NCBI RefSeq assembly: GCF_036379515.1
Contig: NZ_DASVGN010000027.1
Coordinates: 62,001 to 126,000, forward strand
Source of the DNA: Castellaniella sp036379515
Lineage (GTDB): Bacteria > Pseudomonadota > Gammaproteobacteria > Burkholderiales > Burkholderiaceae_B
Direction of reading: 5' to 3'
DNA length: 64,000 nucleotides
Shown here: positions 26,640 to 37,855 of the stretch, one piece after another
Position numbering within the stretch: the first letter of the stretch is position 1
Layout: each line of letters starts with the position of its first letter
The notes under the pieces: generated by a model
Told to the model about the DNA's origin: nothing
Seen by the model: the letters and a program-made list of their open reading frames with translations, nothing else
Databases searched by the model: none
Translations under genes and position numbers: made by a program

Positions 26640-28690
26640 CAGTGAACCATCAAGACGAAGAATGTGAGAAACACCATGATGCCGATGATCATGGCGAAGG
26701 CGTAATGATAGATATAGCCGGACTGCAACAGGCGTCCGGTCGCGGCAGCCAGCCCCACCATGCGGGCGCTGCCATTGACCATGATGCCGTCGATGATGCC
26801 GCGATCACCCCCCTGCCACAGGCCACGGCCCAGGGCACGCGCGCCGCGCGCCACCACGTGCATGTTGAACCAGTCGAAGTAGAGCTTCTCGACCAGGGCC
26901 TTGTAGATCCACGACAGGCCCCGGGCAAAAGCCTCCGGCACGCGCGGGTTGATGAGGTAGCAATACCAGGCCACGACAAAGCCCGCCACCAGCAACAGGA
27001 AGGGCACGCTGGTCAGGCCATGCAGGCCGAACGCCACCCACCCATGCCAATCGGCTGCCATGTCGGCCATGGCCGGGTGCTGCGGCAGCACCGTGATCGA
27101 ATGGCCGAAGAAATCGCCAAAGAGCAGCGGCTGAATGAACCACACCCCCGCCACGATTGACATGAAAGCCAGCGCAATGAGCGGCACTGTGACCACCCAA
27201 GGCGATTCTTTGGGCAATCCATGGTGATGGTGATGCTCGGCAATCGCGTTTTCACGCGCTTCGCCCTGCAGGCATTCGAAATCTTCTTCGTGCACCAGCG
27301 CCGTGGGACCATGGTGCAAGTCGAAGCGCTCTTTGCCGTGGAACACCATGAAGTACAGGCGGAACGAATAGAGCGAGGTCACGAACAGACCGGCAAACGT
27401 GCAGAAATACGCGAAGTTGGCCCCCCAGATCCCTGCAGCTCCAGCCGCCTCGACGATGTGTTCCTTGGAGTAGAACCCCGAGAAGAACGGCATGCCCGCC
27501 AAGGCCAGGGACCCGATCAAGGTCGTGATCCAGGTGATGGGCATGTACTTGCGCAAGCCGCCCATGTGCCGCATGTCCTGGTCGTGGTGCATGCCCAGAA
27601 TGACGGACCCGGCCGTGAGGAACAGCAGCGCCTTGAAGAAGGCATGAGTCATCAGGTGGAAGATGGCAACCTGATAAGCCGACGCACCCAGCGCCACCGC
27701 CATGTACCCCAGCTGCGAGAGCGTGGAATACGCCACCACCTTCTTGATGTCGGTCTGCACCAGCGCAATCAAGCCCAGGAACAGCGCCCCGAAGGCCCCG
27801 ATGATCAGAATGAAGGACAGCACGTTCTGCGCGTGTTCGAACAGCGGCGAGAACCGTGCCACCATGAAGATGCCTGCCGTCACCATGGTGGCAGCGTGGA
27901 TCAGAGCCGAAATCGGCGTGGGGCCTTCCATGGAATCCGGCAGCCACACGTGCAACGGCGCCAGGGCCGACTTGCCCATGGCCCCTACGAACAGGCACAG
28001 GCAGGCGACCGTGAGCATATGCCAGTCGGTACCCGGGAAGGTGATGGCAGCAAGCTTGTCGGCCTGCGCAAAGATGTCGGCATAGTGCAGCGTGCCCGCA
28101 TAGGCGTAGAGCAGGCCGATGCCCAGCACGAAGCCCACGTCACCCACCCGATTCACCATGAAGGCCTTCAGGCTGGCAAAGACGGAGGACTCACGCGAGT
28201 AATAAAAACCAATCAGCAGGTACGACACCAGGCCGACGGCTTCCCAGCCGAAGAAGATCTGCATCATGTTGTTGGACATGACCAGCATCAGCATCGAGAA
28301 CGTGAAGAGCGATATGTACGAGAAGAACCGGTTGTAGCCCAGGTCGTCGGCCATATAGCCTATGGTGTAGATGTGCACCATGAGCGACACGAAGGTGACC
28401 ACGACCATCATCAGAGCCGACAGCGGGTCGATCAGGAAGCCGACTTCGAATTTGACCTTGCCGATCACCGACCACACGTAGATGGTCTGATCGAAGGTCT
28501 GGCCATGCATGACCATCTGCAGCGCGAAGAGCGCGCCCACAAAGGACACCGCCACGCCCAGGATAGTGATCATGTGCGCGCCGCGCCGGCCGATCCACGA
28601 GCCCACAAACCCGGTGGCAAAGAAACCTGCCACGACGGCCGTGACCAGCGGTGCCAGGGCAATCAGCAGATAAAGACTCTCTTGACTCAT
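26639..28690 (-). CDS. nuoL: NADH-quinone oxidoreductase subunit L
   Basis: A 683-residue distal antiporter-like subunit. About 15 membrane helices are followed by the long lateral helix region at the C terminus. Signatures include GWEAVGLVSYLLIGFYY, LHVWLPDSMEGPTPISALIHAATMVTAG-type channel residues and QTDIKKVVAYSTLSQLGYM. A run of five histidines (HHHHHG, about residue 490) sits in a soluble loop. Subunits of this size and order are standard for proteobacterial complex I. Confidence 0.97.
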   Translation of the reverse strand: MSQESLYLLIALAPLVTAVVAGFFATGFVGSWIGRRGAHMITILGVAVSFVGALFALQMVMHGQTFDQTIYVWSVIGKVKFEVGFLIDPLSALMMVVVTFVSLMVHIYTIGYMADDLGYNRFFSYISLFTFSMLMLVMSNNMMQIFFGWEAVGLVSYLLIGFYYSRESSVFASLKAFMVNRVGDVGFVLGIGLLYAYAGTLHYADIFAQADKLAAITFPGTDWHMLTVACLCLFVGAMGKSALAPLHVWLPDSMEGPTPISALIHAATMVTAGIFMVARFSPLFEHAQNVLSFILIIGAFGALFLGLIALVQTDIKKVVAYSTLSQLGYMAVALGASAYQVAIFHLMTHAFFKALLFLTAGSVILGMHHDQDMRHMGGLRKYMPITWITTLIGSLALAGMPFFSGFYSKEHIVEAAGAAGIWGANFAYFCTFAGLFVTSLYSFRLYFMVFHGKERFDLHHGPTALVHEEDFECLQGEARENAIAEHHHHHGLPKESPWVVTVPLIALAFMSIVAGVWFIQPLLFGDFFGHSITVLPQHPAMADMAADWHGWVAFGLHGLTSVPFLLLVAGFVVAWYCYLINPRVPEAFARGLSWIYKALVEKLYFDWFNMHVVARGARALGRGLWQGGDRGIIDGIMVNGSARMVGLAAATGRLLQSGYIYHYAFAMIIGIMVFLTFFVLMVH

Positions 28691-28697
28691 GACCCCA

Positions 28698-29009
28698 TCA
28701 CCCCTTCAGATGGTCGAGCTTGTCGACGGCAATCGTGCTCAGGTTGCGGAACAGCAGCACCAGAATGGCCAGACCGATTGCGGCCTCGGACGCCGCCACC
28801 GTCAGCACGAAGAACACAAAGACCTGCCCCGCCGGATTACCCGACCAGATGGAAAAGGCCACGAAATTCATGTTGGCCGACAACAGGATCAGCTCGATGG
28901 ACATGAGCAGCACGATCAGGTTGCGGCGATTGAGAAAGAAACCAAACACGCCAATGGCAAACAGGATGGCGCCCACAATCAAATAGTGGCTTAGCGAGAG
29001 GGTCATCAT
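28698..29009 (-). CDS. nuoK: NADH-quinone oxidoreductase subunit K
   Basis: A 103-residue protein with three transmembrane helices. The conserved glutamate in MSIELILLSANMNFVAF and the glutamate in TVAASEAAIGLAILV, both central to proton translocation, are present. The start overlaps nuoJ by 4 bp, and nuoL follows after 7 bp. Confidence 0.97.
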   Translation of the reverse strand: MMTLSLSHYLIVGAILFAIGVFGFFLNRRNLIVLLMSIELILLSANMNFVAFSIWSGNPAGQVFVFFVLTVAASEAAIGLAILVLLFRNLSTIAVDKLDHLKG

Positions 29010-29647
29010 GATTGGGCTCCTTCAGCCGTGGGCGCTGCCGCTTCAGGCTCTGCCTTCTCGACCTCGACGGGCATGTTCACCAGTCGCACGCGGTCATAAG
29101 ATTTCACCCGCGTCTGCTTGTCAGGATTGGTGCGCTTGTAGTCGCTGCGTTTGCGCATGGTAAGTGCAATGGCAGCAATCATGCCCAGCAGCAAAATGAC
29201 GCCGCCGATTTCGACGGCATAGGCAAAGTGGGTGTACATCGCCACGCCCAACGCGCGCGTGTTGTCGAAGTTGTCGGCAGGCACCGGCGCATCGCCCACG
29301 TGGCCCCAGGACCGCACCACGACGAAGACCATTTCAGCCACCATGATGAGCCCGATGGTGAGCCCCAAGGGCAGGTAGACCTTCAGGCCCGCCTTCAGGT
29401 CCTCGAGGCGCATGTCCAGCATCATGACAACGAAGAGGAACAGCACCAGCACCGCACCTACATACACGATCATCAGGATGAGCGCGAGGAATTCGGCCTG
29501 GATGAGCATCCACATCATCGAGGCGGTAAAGAACACCAGGATCAGGTTGAGCACGCCCGTGACCGGGCTCGTCGCCGTGATCACGCGAAATGCCGAAATC
29601 ACGATGACGATGGACAGCAGATAAAAGAGAGCAGTATCAAAACTCAT
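29006..29647 (-). CDS. nuoJ: NADH-quinone oxidoreductase subunit J
   Basis: A 213-residue membrane subunit with five helices. The third-helix pi-bulge region is ALILMIVYVGAVLVLFLFVVMMLD-like (about 53-76). The C-terminal tail after about residue 165 is hydrophilic and ends in a glutamate/alanine-rich stretch, longer than in E. coli as I recall. It overlaps nuoK by 4 bp and lies 15 bp after nuoI. Confidence 0.96.
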   Translation of the reverse strand: MSFDTALFYLLSIVIVISAFRVITATSPVTGVLNLILVFFTASMMWMLIQAEFLALILMIVYVGAVLVLFLFVVMMLDMRLEDLKAGLKVYLPLGLTIGLIMVAEMVFVVVRSWGHVGDAPVPADNFDNTRALGVAMYTHFAYAVEIGGVILLLGMIAAIALTMRKRSDYKRTNPDKQTRVKSYDRVRLVNMPVEVEKAEPEAAAPTAEGAQS

Positions 29648-29662
29648 GGTCGTGTCCCGGCA

Positions 29663-30151
29663 TCAACGGTAAGGCGCATCCGCCGCCCGGCGTGCAGCGA
29701 TTTCAGGTTCGTACTTGTCGCCGACGGCCAGCAGCATGTCTTTGGTGAAGTACAGGTCGCCGCGTTTTTCACCGTGGTATTCGTGCAGATGCGTTTCGAC
29801 GATGGAATCGGTTGGACAGGCTTCTTCGCAGAAGCCACAGAAAATGCACTTGGTCAGATCGATGTCGTAACGCGTGGTGCGGCGCGTGCCGTCTTCGCGT
29901 TGCTCGGATTCGATGGTGATCGCCAACGCCGGGCAGACCGCTTCGCACAGCTTGCAGGCAATGCAACGCTCTTCGCCGTTTTCGTAGCGACGCAGCGCGT
30001 GCAGGCCGCGAAACCGGGGCGAGGTCGGGGTCTTCTCCATCGGGTAACGGATCGTGATTTTACGCTTGAAGAAATATTTGCCCGTCAGGCGCATGCCTTC
30101 GAACATTTCCTTCAGCATCAGGCTGCCGAAGAAGTCCTTGATTGCTTCCAT
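29663..30151 (-). CDS. nuoI: NADH-quinone oxidoreductase subunit I
   Basis: A 162-residue ferredoxin-like subunit carrying clusters N6a and N6b. Two complete 4Fe-4S motifs are CIACKLCEAVCP and CIFCGFCEEACP. The ATG at 30151 has AAGGAG six bases upstream, so the longer frame reaching into nuoH was rejected. It sits in the peripheral arm between NuoG and the quinone site. Confidence 0.97.
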   Translation of the reverse strand: MEAIKDFFGSLMLKEMFEGMRLTGKYFFKRKITIRYPMEKTPTSPRFRGLHALRRYENGEERCIACKLCEAVCPALAITIESEQREDGTRRTTRYDIDLTKCIFCGFCEEACPTDSIVETHLHEYHGEKRGDLYFTKDMLLAVGDKYEPEIAARRAADAPYR

Positions 30152-30161
30152 GTCGTTCTCC

Positions 30162-31235
30162 TTACTGCCAGATATTCCAGGGCGTCTGCATCCAGATGGC
30201 CACCACGACCAGCCAGATCCCCGTGAGGGGGATGAAGACCTTCCAGCCCAGGCGCATGATCTGGTCATAGCGATAACGCGGGAAGGTGGCGCGGAACCAG
30301 ATGAACAGGGACACCACGAGGAATGTCTTGATGCCCAGCCAGATCCAGCCCGGAATCCAGGTAAACGGTGCAATGTCGAACGGCGCCATCCAGCCGCCCA
30401 GGAACATGATCGACGCCATGGCCGACAGCAGAATCATGTTCGCGTATTCGGCTAGGAAAAACAGCGCAAAGCCCATGCCGGAGTATTCCACCATGTGCCC
30501 TGCCACGATTTCGGATTCGCCTTCGACCACATCAAATGGCAGGCGGTTGGTTTCGGCCACCGCCGACACCACGTAGATGATGAAGAGCGGCAGCAGCGGC
30601 AGCCAGTTCCAGGACAGGAAAGTCAGCCCATGACTGGCGAAGAAACCATGCCCCTGCCCGCCGACGATGGTGTTCATGTTCAGCGAACCCGACACCAGCA
30701 GCACCGTGACCATGACAAAGCCAATGGCCAGTTCGTACGACACCATCTGTGCCGACGCCCGCAACGCACCCAGCAAGGCATATTTGGAATTCGAGGCCCA
30801 GCCCGCCACGATCACGCCATACACGCCGACCGACGTGATGGCCATGACGTAGAGCAGACCCGCATTCACGTTGGCGAGCACGGCTTCCGGACCAAACGGA
30901 ATCACCGCCCAAGCCGCCAGGGCCGGCATCAGCGTGACGATGGGAGCCAGAATGTAGAGCGCATTGTTGGCCTTCGTCGGCACGATCAGCTCTTTGAACA
31001 GCAGCTTGAACACATCGGCAAAGGGCTGCAACAGGCCTCGATAGCCCACACGATTGGGCCCCAGGCGCACGTGCATGAAACCGATCATCTTGCGTTCCCA
31101 GTACGTCAGGTAGGCCACGCAAAGAATGATGGGAATCGCAATGACGAGAATCTTGACGAGCGTCCAGACCACGAGCCAAGGCGTCTGCCCGATCAGGCCC
31201 ACGCCATAGGCGTTCAGGGTGTTCAACCAGTCCAT
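30162..31235 (-). CDS. nuoH: NADH-quinone oxidoreductase subunit H
   Basis: A 357-residue membrane subunit with about eight helices, forming the quinone chamber with NuoB and NuoD. Motifs include ERKMIGFMHVRLGPNRVGYRG-type sequence (about 48-68), VAETNRLPFDVVEGESEIVAG-type loop (about 230-250) and RATFPRYRYDQIMRLGWK near the C terminus. The ATG overlaps the nuoG stop (TGATG). Confidence 0.97.
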   Translation of the reverse strand: MDWLNTLNAYGVGLIGQTPWLVVWTLVKILVIAIPIILCVAYLTYWERKMIGFMHVRLGPNRVGYRGLLQPFADVFKLLFKELIVPTKANNALYILAPIVTLMPALAAWAVIPFGPEAVLANVNAGLLYVMAITSVGVYGVIVAGWASNSKYALLGALRASAQMVSYELAIGFVMVTVLLVSGSLNMNTIVGGQGHGFFASHGLTFLSWNWLPLLPLFIIYVVSAVAETNRLPFDVVEGESEIVAGHMVEYSGMGFALFFLAEYANMILLSAMASIMFLGGWMAPFDIAPFTWIPGWIWLGIKTFLVVSLFIWFRATFPRYRYDQIMRLGWKVFIPLTGIWLVVVAIWMQTPWNIWQ

Positions 31236-33568
31236 CAGCGACGCTCCACCTTGATTTCGCCCGAGCCCATGCCCAGGGCGGCAGTCTGTTCAAAAGCCCC
31301 CGCAATGCGCACGGCCTGGTCGGCCACGAGGTCATCCAGCGCGGCCTCCAGGTCGACCGATCCGTAGGCGGTGCTCACGCGAACCGGATCGCCTGCCGAC
31401 AACCCCAGCGACTGCAGCGTCGCCACATTCATGGCCGCACGCGGCGGTGCCGAATTGATATGCTCTTGCAGAGGCTGCGCGCGCCGCACCAGCGCATCGG
31501 TACGATAGATGGGCAACTCGGCCACACGTTCCAGAGCGGCACCCGGGGTCGCCACCGAGGGCGCCAGACGGATTTCGTTCGACAGCCGGTCTTCGAGACC
31601 GCCCACCATGACGGTGTCACGCACGGATTCGGACGTTTCGTCATCAAAACCTTGCAGCGCCAGCAGATTGCCCAGTACCCGCAGCACCTTCCAACCCGGG
31701 CGGGTATCGCCAACGGTGGCGGCAACGCCCCGGAAGCTCTGTGCGCGGCCCTCGGCGTTCACAAACGTGCCCGAGGTTTCAGTAAAGGGCGCAATGGGCA
31801 GCATGACATCCGCCCAGTCTTCGGCCGCCGACTTGAAGGAAGTAAAGGCCACGGCCATGGCCGAGCCCTTCAATGCCTGAATGGCGCGTTCGCCCAATTC
31901 GCTGTCGAGCAGTGGCTCGGCATGCAGGACCAGATAGGCCTTGAGCGGATCACCGCTGAGCATCTTGCGGGCATCCAGGCCACCTTGAACCGGCACCATA
32001 CCGGCCAGATAACCACCGACGGTATTGCCCCCGGAAGTCAGGAACCCGAAGCGGCCGCCCGAGAGCTGCGCAATGGTCTGTGCATTGGCGGCCAACTGCG
32101 CCGCCTGGTCGTCGGACACGGCCAGATTGCCCAGCAGCACCGCGACGCGTTCGCCCGAAGCCAGGCTGGCCGCAATGGCCTGAGCCGGGGCACCGGCCGT
32201 CACGCCCGCCAGGCCTTCGGGCACCGGCAGAGACTTCAGCCCCGCCAGCGCCACGGCGACTTCGGCCAGCGCATTCACGATCGCGGACGGCTTGACCGTG
32301 ATGCGGCCAGCCACCGGCACCAGCGGGTCGACCGCCACGCTGTCGATGAGCGACAGCTGCATACCGTGTTTGGCTGCCTGGCGCAGGCGCTGCGCCATGA
32401 GCGGGTGATCCTTGCGCAGGAACGAGCCCACCACCAGGGTGCGATCCAGTGTATTGAGTTCGGCGATCGGCAGGCCCAGCCAGGGCGCCCCGGTACGCAC
32501 CGCATCAAGCGCCGTTCCATCACCGCGCAGACGAAAATCGATGTTGTCGGACCCCAACCCCCGTGCCAGGCGCGAGAGCAAAGCCATTTCTTCGAGTGTG
32601 GCGGTTTCGGCCGAGAGGAACCCCATCTGGGCCCCGGCACCGTCTTCGCGCACCTGGTTCAGACCCGTCACCACTGATTGCAAGGCATCGGCCCAGGAGG
32701 CTTCCTGCCATTGACCATCGCAGCCGCGCACCATGGGGTGCTGCAGGCGGTCGTCGGTGTACAGACCGCAATAGGCAAAGCGGTCACGGTCGCTGATCCA
32801 GCATTCGTTGACCGGCTCATTTTCGAATGGCACCACGCGCAGCACGCGGTCGAGCTTGGTCTGCACCACCAGGTTGGCCCCCACGCTATCGTGCGGACTG
32901 ATCGAGCGACGACGGGCAAGCTCCCAGGTACGCGCCTTCATGGTGAAGGGCTTGGAGAGCAGCGCGCCCACCGGGCAGACGTCGATCATGTTGCCGGACA
33001 GCTCGGATTCGACGGCCTCGCCCACGAAGGTGGTGATCTCGGAGTGCTCGCCACGATTGAGCATGCCGATTTCCATGATGCCGCCGATTTCCTGCCCCAC
33101 CCGCACGCAGCGCGTGCAATGAATGCAGCGCTGCATGTGTTCGGCTGAAATCAAGGGCCCCATGGGCTTGTGAAACACCACCCGCTTGGGTTCGTGGAAG
33201 CGGGAGGCAGATTCACCGTAGCCCACGGCCAAGTCCTGCAATTGGCACTCGCCACCCTGGTCGCACACCGGGCAATCGAGCGGGTGATTGATGAGCAGGA
33301 ATTCCATCACCGCGCGCTGTGCCGCAATGGCCTTGGGCGAGCGTGTATACACCACCATGCCGTTGGTCACCGGCGTGGCACAGGCAGGCATCTCTTTGCG
33401 CTGCTTCTCGATTTCGACCAGGCACATGCGGCAGTTGGCCGCAATACTCAGCTTCTTGTGATAACAGAAGTGGGGAATGTAGATACCAGCCCGGTGCGCA
33501 GCCTGGATGACCATGCTGCCTTCTTCGGCTTCAACCTTCAACCCGTCGATGGTGAGTTCTACCGTCAT
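31235..33568 (-). CDS. nuoG: NADH-quinone oxidoreductase subunit G
   Basis: A 777-residue molybdopterin-oxidoreductase-related subunit carrying several Fe-S clusters. Ligand motifs in order are CYHKKLSIAANCRMCLVE, HPLDCPVCDQGGECQLQD, CIHCTRCV and MIDVCPVGAL. The C-terminal two thirds are the catalytically inactive molybdopterin-type domain. The start at 33568 (MTVELTIDG) was chosen because further upstream sequence overlaps nuoF. It links NuoEF electron input to NuoI. Confidence 0.96.
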   Translation of the reverse strand: MTVELTIDGLKVEAEEGSMVIQAAHRAGIYIPHFCYHKKLSIAANCRMCLVEIEKQRKEMPACATPVTNGMVVYTRSPKAIAAQRAVMEFLLINHPLDCPVCDQGGECQLQDLAVGYGESASRFHEPKRVVFHKPMGPLISAEHMQRCIHCTRCVRVGQEIGGIMEIGMLNRGEHSEITTFVGEAVESELSGNMIDVCPVGALLSKPFTMKARTWELARRRSISPHDSVGANLVVQTKLDRVLRVVPFENEPVNECWISDRDRFAYCGLYTDDRLQHPMVRGCDGQWQEASWADALQSVVTGLNQVREDGAGAQMGFLSAETATLEEMALLSRLARGLGSDNIDFRLRGDGTALDAVRTGAPWLGLPIAELNTLDRTLVVGSFLRKDHPLMAQRLRQAAKHGMQLSLIDSVAVDPLVPVAGRITVKPSAIVNALAEVAVALAGLKSLPVPEGLAGVTAGAPAQAIAASLASGERVAVLLGNLAVSDDQAAQLAANAQTIAQLSGGRFGFLTSGGNTVGGYLAGMVPVQGGLDARKMLSGDPLKAYLVLHAEPLLDSELGERAIQALKGSAMAVAFTSFKSAAEDWADVMLPIAPFTETSGTFVNAEGRAQSFRGVAATVGDTRPGWKVLRVLGNLLALQGFDDETSESVRDTVMVGGLEDRLSNEIRLAPSVATPGAALERVAELPIYRTDALVRRAQPLQEHINSAPPRAAMNVATLQSLGLSAGDPVRVSTAYGSVDLEAALDDLVADQAVRIAGAFEQTAALGMGSGEIKVERR

Positions 33569-33582
33569 GGCGTGTTCTGACC

Positions 33583-34958
<1,376 letters not shown>

Positions 34959-34962
<4 letters not shown>

Positions 34963-35450
34963 GCCGACTCCTGCTCTTTGAGCGCTGCAATCAGCGCGTC
35001 GATTTTTTCAGGCTGCATGCGGCAGCACATGTGCTTGCCGTTGGCGATCACGACCGGCGCATCGCCGCAAGCCCCCATGCACTCGCCCTCGATGACGGTG
35101 AACAGGCCGTCTTCAGTGGTTTCGTGGAAACCCACGCCCAGCTTCTGCTTGAGGTATTCGGCGGCCTTTACACCGCCCTGCAGCGCACAGGGCAGATTGG
35201 TACAGATCGTGAGCGTGTACTTGCCCACCTTCTGTGTGTTGTACATGTTGTAGAAGGTCGCGCATTCTTGCACGGCAATGGGCGGCATGCCCAGGTAGGC
35301 TGCCACGTCACGGATGACTTCGGGCGACACCCAGCCTTTTTCGTCTTGCGCGACCGTCAGCGCCGCCATCACTGCCGACTGCTTTTGGTCGGCCGGGTAC
35401 TTGGCGATCGCCCGGTCGATTTCCCGGTACGCTTGTTCAGAAAGCAACAT
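34959..35450 (-). CDS. nuoE: NADH-quinone oxidoreductase subunit E
   Basis: A 163-residue thioredoxin-like subunit with a 2Fe-2S cluster (N1a). The ligands are the cysteines in CTNLPC and GECMGACGDAP. The start at 35450 (MLLSEQAYRE) is preferred over an upstream frame that runs toward nuoD. It overlaps nuoF by 4 bp. Confidence 0.97.
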
Positions 35451-35478
35451 ATTCCCTATTCCTGTGAGAATCGCGCGA

Positions 35479-36732
35479 CTAGCGATCGATCTCGCCAAAC
35501 ACGATGTCCTGGGTCCCGATGATGGTGACCACGTCAGAAATCATGTGACCCTTGCTCATTTCTTCGAGCGAATGCAGGTGCGCAAACCCCGGCGCCCGGA
35601 TCTTCAGGCGATACGGCTTGTTGGCCCCGTCGGAGATCAGGTAGATGCCGAATTCGCCCTTGGGGTGCTCGATGGCCGCGTAGGCCTCGCCTTCGGGCAC
35701 GTGCATGCCCTCGGAGAACAGCTTGAAATGGTGGATCAGGTCTTCCATGCCCGTTTTCATGCGTTCACGGCTGGGCGGCGCAACCTTGTGGTTATCGGTG
35801 ATTACCGGACCGGGGTTGTTGCGCAGCCATTCCACACATTGACGGATGATGCGATTGGATTCGCGCATCTCGGCAATACGGCACAGATAGCGGTCGTAGC
35901 AGTCGCCATTGACGCCCACCGGGATGTCGAAATCGACACGGTCATAGACCTCGTAGGGCTGCTTCTTGCGCAGATCCCATTCGATGCCCGACCCACGCAG
36001 CATGGGGCCGGTAAAGCCCAGCGCCAAAGCGCGTTCCGGCGACACCACACCGATGTCGACCAGGCGCTGCTTCCAGATGCGATTGTCGGTGAGCAGTGTT
36101 TCGTACTCATCCACGCAGTTGGGAAAGCGATTGGTAAAGTCTTCGATGAAGTCCAGGAGCGACCCCTGGCGCGCGTCGTTCATGGCGCGCAACTCGGAGG
36201 CCGATCGGTATTTGGAGCCCTTGTACTGCGGCATGGAGTCAGGCAGATCGCGGTAGACCCCACCCGGCCGATAGTACGCTGCGTGCATGCGGGCACCCGA
36301 TACCGCCTCGTAGCAGTCCATCAGGTCTTCGCGTTCGCGGAAGGCATACAAAAACACCGCCATGGCGCCCACGTCTAGCGCGTGTGAGCCCAGCGACATC
36401 AGGTGGTTGAGCACGCGCGTGATTTCATCAAACATCACGCGGATGTATTGCGCGCGCAGCGGCACCTGAACACCCAGCAATTTCTCGATGGCCAGGCAAT
36501 ACGCATGCTCGTTGCACATCATGGACACGTAATCCAGACGGTCCATGTAGGGCAGTGCCTGCAAAAATGTGCGCGTCTCGGCGAGTTTTTCGGTGGCGCG
36601 ATGCAGCAGCCCGATATGCGGATCGGCGCGTTGTACGACTTCGCCATCGAGCTCGAGCACCAGGCGCAGCACCCCGTGCGCGGCCGGGTGCTGCGGGCCG
36701 AAGTTCAGGTTGTAGTTCTGGATCTCTGCCAT
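35479..36732 (-). CDS. nuoD: NADH-quinone oxidoreductase subunit D
   Basis: A 417-residue 49-kDa-type subunit that forms the quinone pocket with NuoB. It contains NFGPQHPAAHGVLRLVLELDG-type sequence at the N terminus (about 10-30), with the conserved histidines, and IGLLHRATEKLAE shortly after. The C-terminal VFGEIDR is the family end. It is separated from nuoC rather than fused to it, as usual in betaproteobacteria. Confidence 0.97.
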   Translation of the reverse strand: MAEIQNYNLNFGPQHPAAHGVLRLVLELDGEVVQRADPHIGLLHRATEKLAETRTFLQALPYMDRLDYVSMMCNEHAYCLAIEKLLGVQVPLRAQYIRVMFDEITRVLNHLMSLGSHALDVGAMAVFLYAFREREDLMDCYEAVSGARMHAAYYRPGGVYRDLPDSMPQYKGSKYRSASELRAMNDARQGSLLDFIEDFTNRFPNCVDEYETLLTDNRIWKQRLVDIGVVSPERALALGFTGPMLRGSGIEWDLRKKQPYEVYDRVDFDIPVGVNGDCYDRYLCRIAEMRESNRIIRQCVEWLRNNPGPVITDNHKVAPPSRERMKTGMEDLIHHFKLFSEGMHVPEGEAYAAIEHPKGEFGIYLISDGANKPYRLKIRAPGFAHLHSLEEMSKGHMISDVVTIIGTQDIVFGEIDR

Positions 36733-36733
36733 G

Positions 36734-37345
36734 TCAGTACCGCTCTATTCCGTAATGATCTTCGCGCACCACGCGCGGGACGATCTCGCGGGGCTCGATG
36801 GTGACGGGTTGGTAAATGACGCGCTTCTGTTCCGCGTCGTAGCGCATTTCCACATGGCCGGAAATCGGAAAATCCTTGCGGAAAGGATGGCCGATGAAAC
36901 CGTAATCCGTAAGAATGCGGCGCAGATCGGGGTGCCCTTCGAAGACGACACCAAAGAGGTCAAAGGCCTCGCGCTCGTACCAGTTCACGGACGGCCAGAC
37001 ATCCACCAACGACGCGATCATGGGGAACTCGTCGTTGTCGGCATAGGCCCGCACGCGCAGGCGCCAGTTGTGCGTGACGGACAGCAGATGAATCACGACC
37101 GCAAAGCGCCTGGGATGGGCATTGGGCGTGGGATCGGTGGGTGCCTTCCACGCGGAATAGTCGACCGCGCAGAGGTCCATGTTCTGTTCGAAGCGCAGCT
37201 GCGCGTGGTCGCGCAGCGTGCGACAGGTCTCGAGCCACGCGCTGGCCGGCACCTGCAGGGTGAGCTCACCCAGGGCCTCGGTGATGTCCGCGGATTCGCC
37301 GAGGATGGCGCGCAGGTGTTCGTGTAGGGTCTGTAACCGTGTCAT
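36734..37345 (-). CDS. nuoC: NADH-quinone oxidoreductase subunit C
   Basis: A 203-residue 30-kDa-type peripheral-arm subunit. The signature WYEREAFDLFGVVFEGHPDLRRIL-like block lies at about 120-145, with GHPFRKDFP after it. The stop is one base before the nuoD start codon. No cofactor is expected. Confidence 0.96.
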   Translation of the reverse strand: MTRLQTLHEHLRAILGESADITEALGELTLQVPASAWLETCRTLRDHAQLRFEQNMDLCAVDYSAWKAPTDPTPNAHPRRFAVVIHLLSVTHNWRLRVRAYADNDEFPMIASLVDVWPSVNWYEREAFDLFGVVFEGHPDLRRILTDYGFIGHPFRKDFPISGHVEMRYDAEQKRVIYQPVTIEPREIVPRVVREDHYGIERY

Positions 37346-37360
37346 GAGGAATTCTTTGCC

Positions 37361-37840
37361 TTAGCCGCGGTGAATGGTGTTGTTCAGGCGGATCTTGTTC
37401 TGCATCTGCAGCAGGCCATAGACCAGCGCCTCGGCGGTAGGCGGGCAGCCCGGCACGTAGACATCCACCGGCACGATACGGTCGCAGCCGCGCACCACCG
37501 AATACGAATAGTGGTAATAGCCGCCTCCATTGGCACAGGACCCCATGGAGACTACCCAACGCGGTTCCGGCATCTGGTCGTAGACCTTGCGCAGGGCCGG
37601 TGCCATCTTGTTGCACAACGTGCCCGCCACGATCATCAGATCGGATTGACGTGGGCTGGGACGGAAGATGATGCCGAACTGGTCCAAGTCGTAGCGCGCG
37701 GCCCCCGCGTGCATCATCTCGACCGCACAACAGGCCAGGCCAAAAGTCATGGGCCACATCGACCCGGTACGTGCCCAGTTCAGAAACTTGTCTGCACTGG
37801 TGGTCATGAAGCCTTTTTCAGTGACGCTATCAGTTGCCAT
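37361..37840 (-). CDS. nuoB: NADH-quinone oxidoreductase subunit B
   Basis: A 159-residue subunit carrying the terminal cluster N2. The adjacent cysteines are in GLACCAVEMM; the further ligands are in GSCANGGGYYHYS and VPGCPPTAEAL. It lies between nuoA and nuoC with 15-bp gaps. It reduces ubiquinone together with NuoD. Confidence 0.97.
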   Translation of the reverse strand: MATDSVTEKGFMTTSADKFLNWARTGSMWPMTFGLACCAVEMMHAGAARYDLDQFGIIFRPSPRQSDLMIVAGTLCNKMAPALRKVYDQMPEPRWVVSMGSCANGGGYYHYSYSVVRGCDRIVPVDVYVPGCPPTAEALVYGLLQMQNKIRLNNTIHRG

Positions 37841-37855
37841 GATGCCAAACCCCGC

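Noticed and set aside
27218..27240. Short run of repeated histidine codons in nuoL
   Set aside because: A local His cluster in a soluble loop of NuoL; too short to be a repeat element and inside a normal gene.
24324..28906. Two very long plus-strand open frames (about 560 codons each) opposite nuoN, nuoM and nuoL
   Set aside because: They are antisense shadows of strongly conserved complex I genes and arise from the high-GC codon pattern; their translations are low-complexity, rich in His, Gln and Arg, with no family motifs or ribosome sites.
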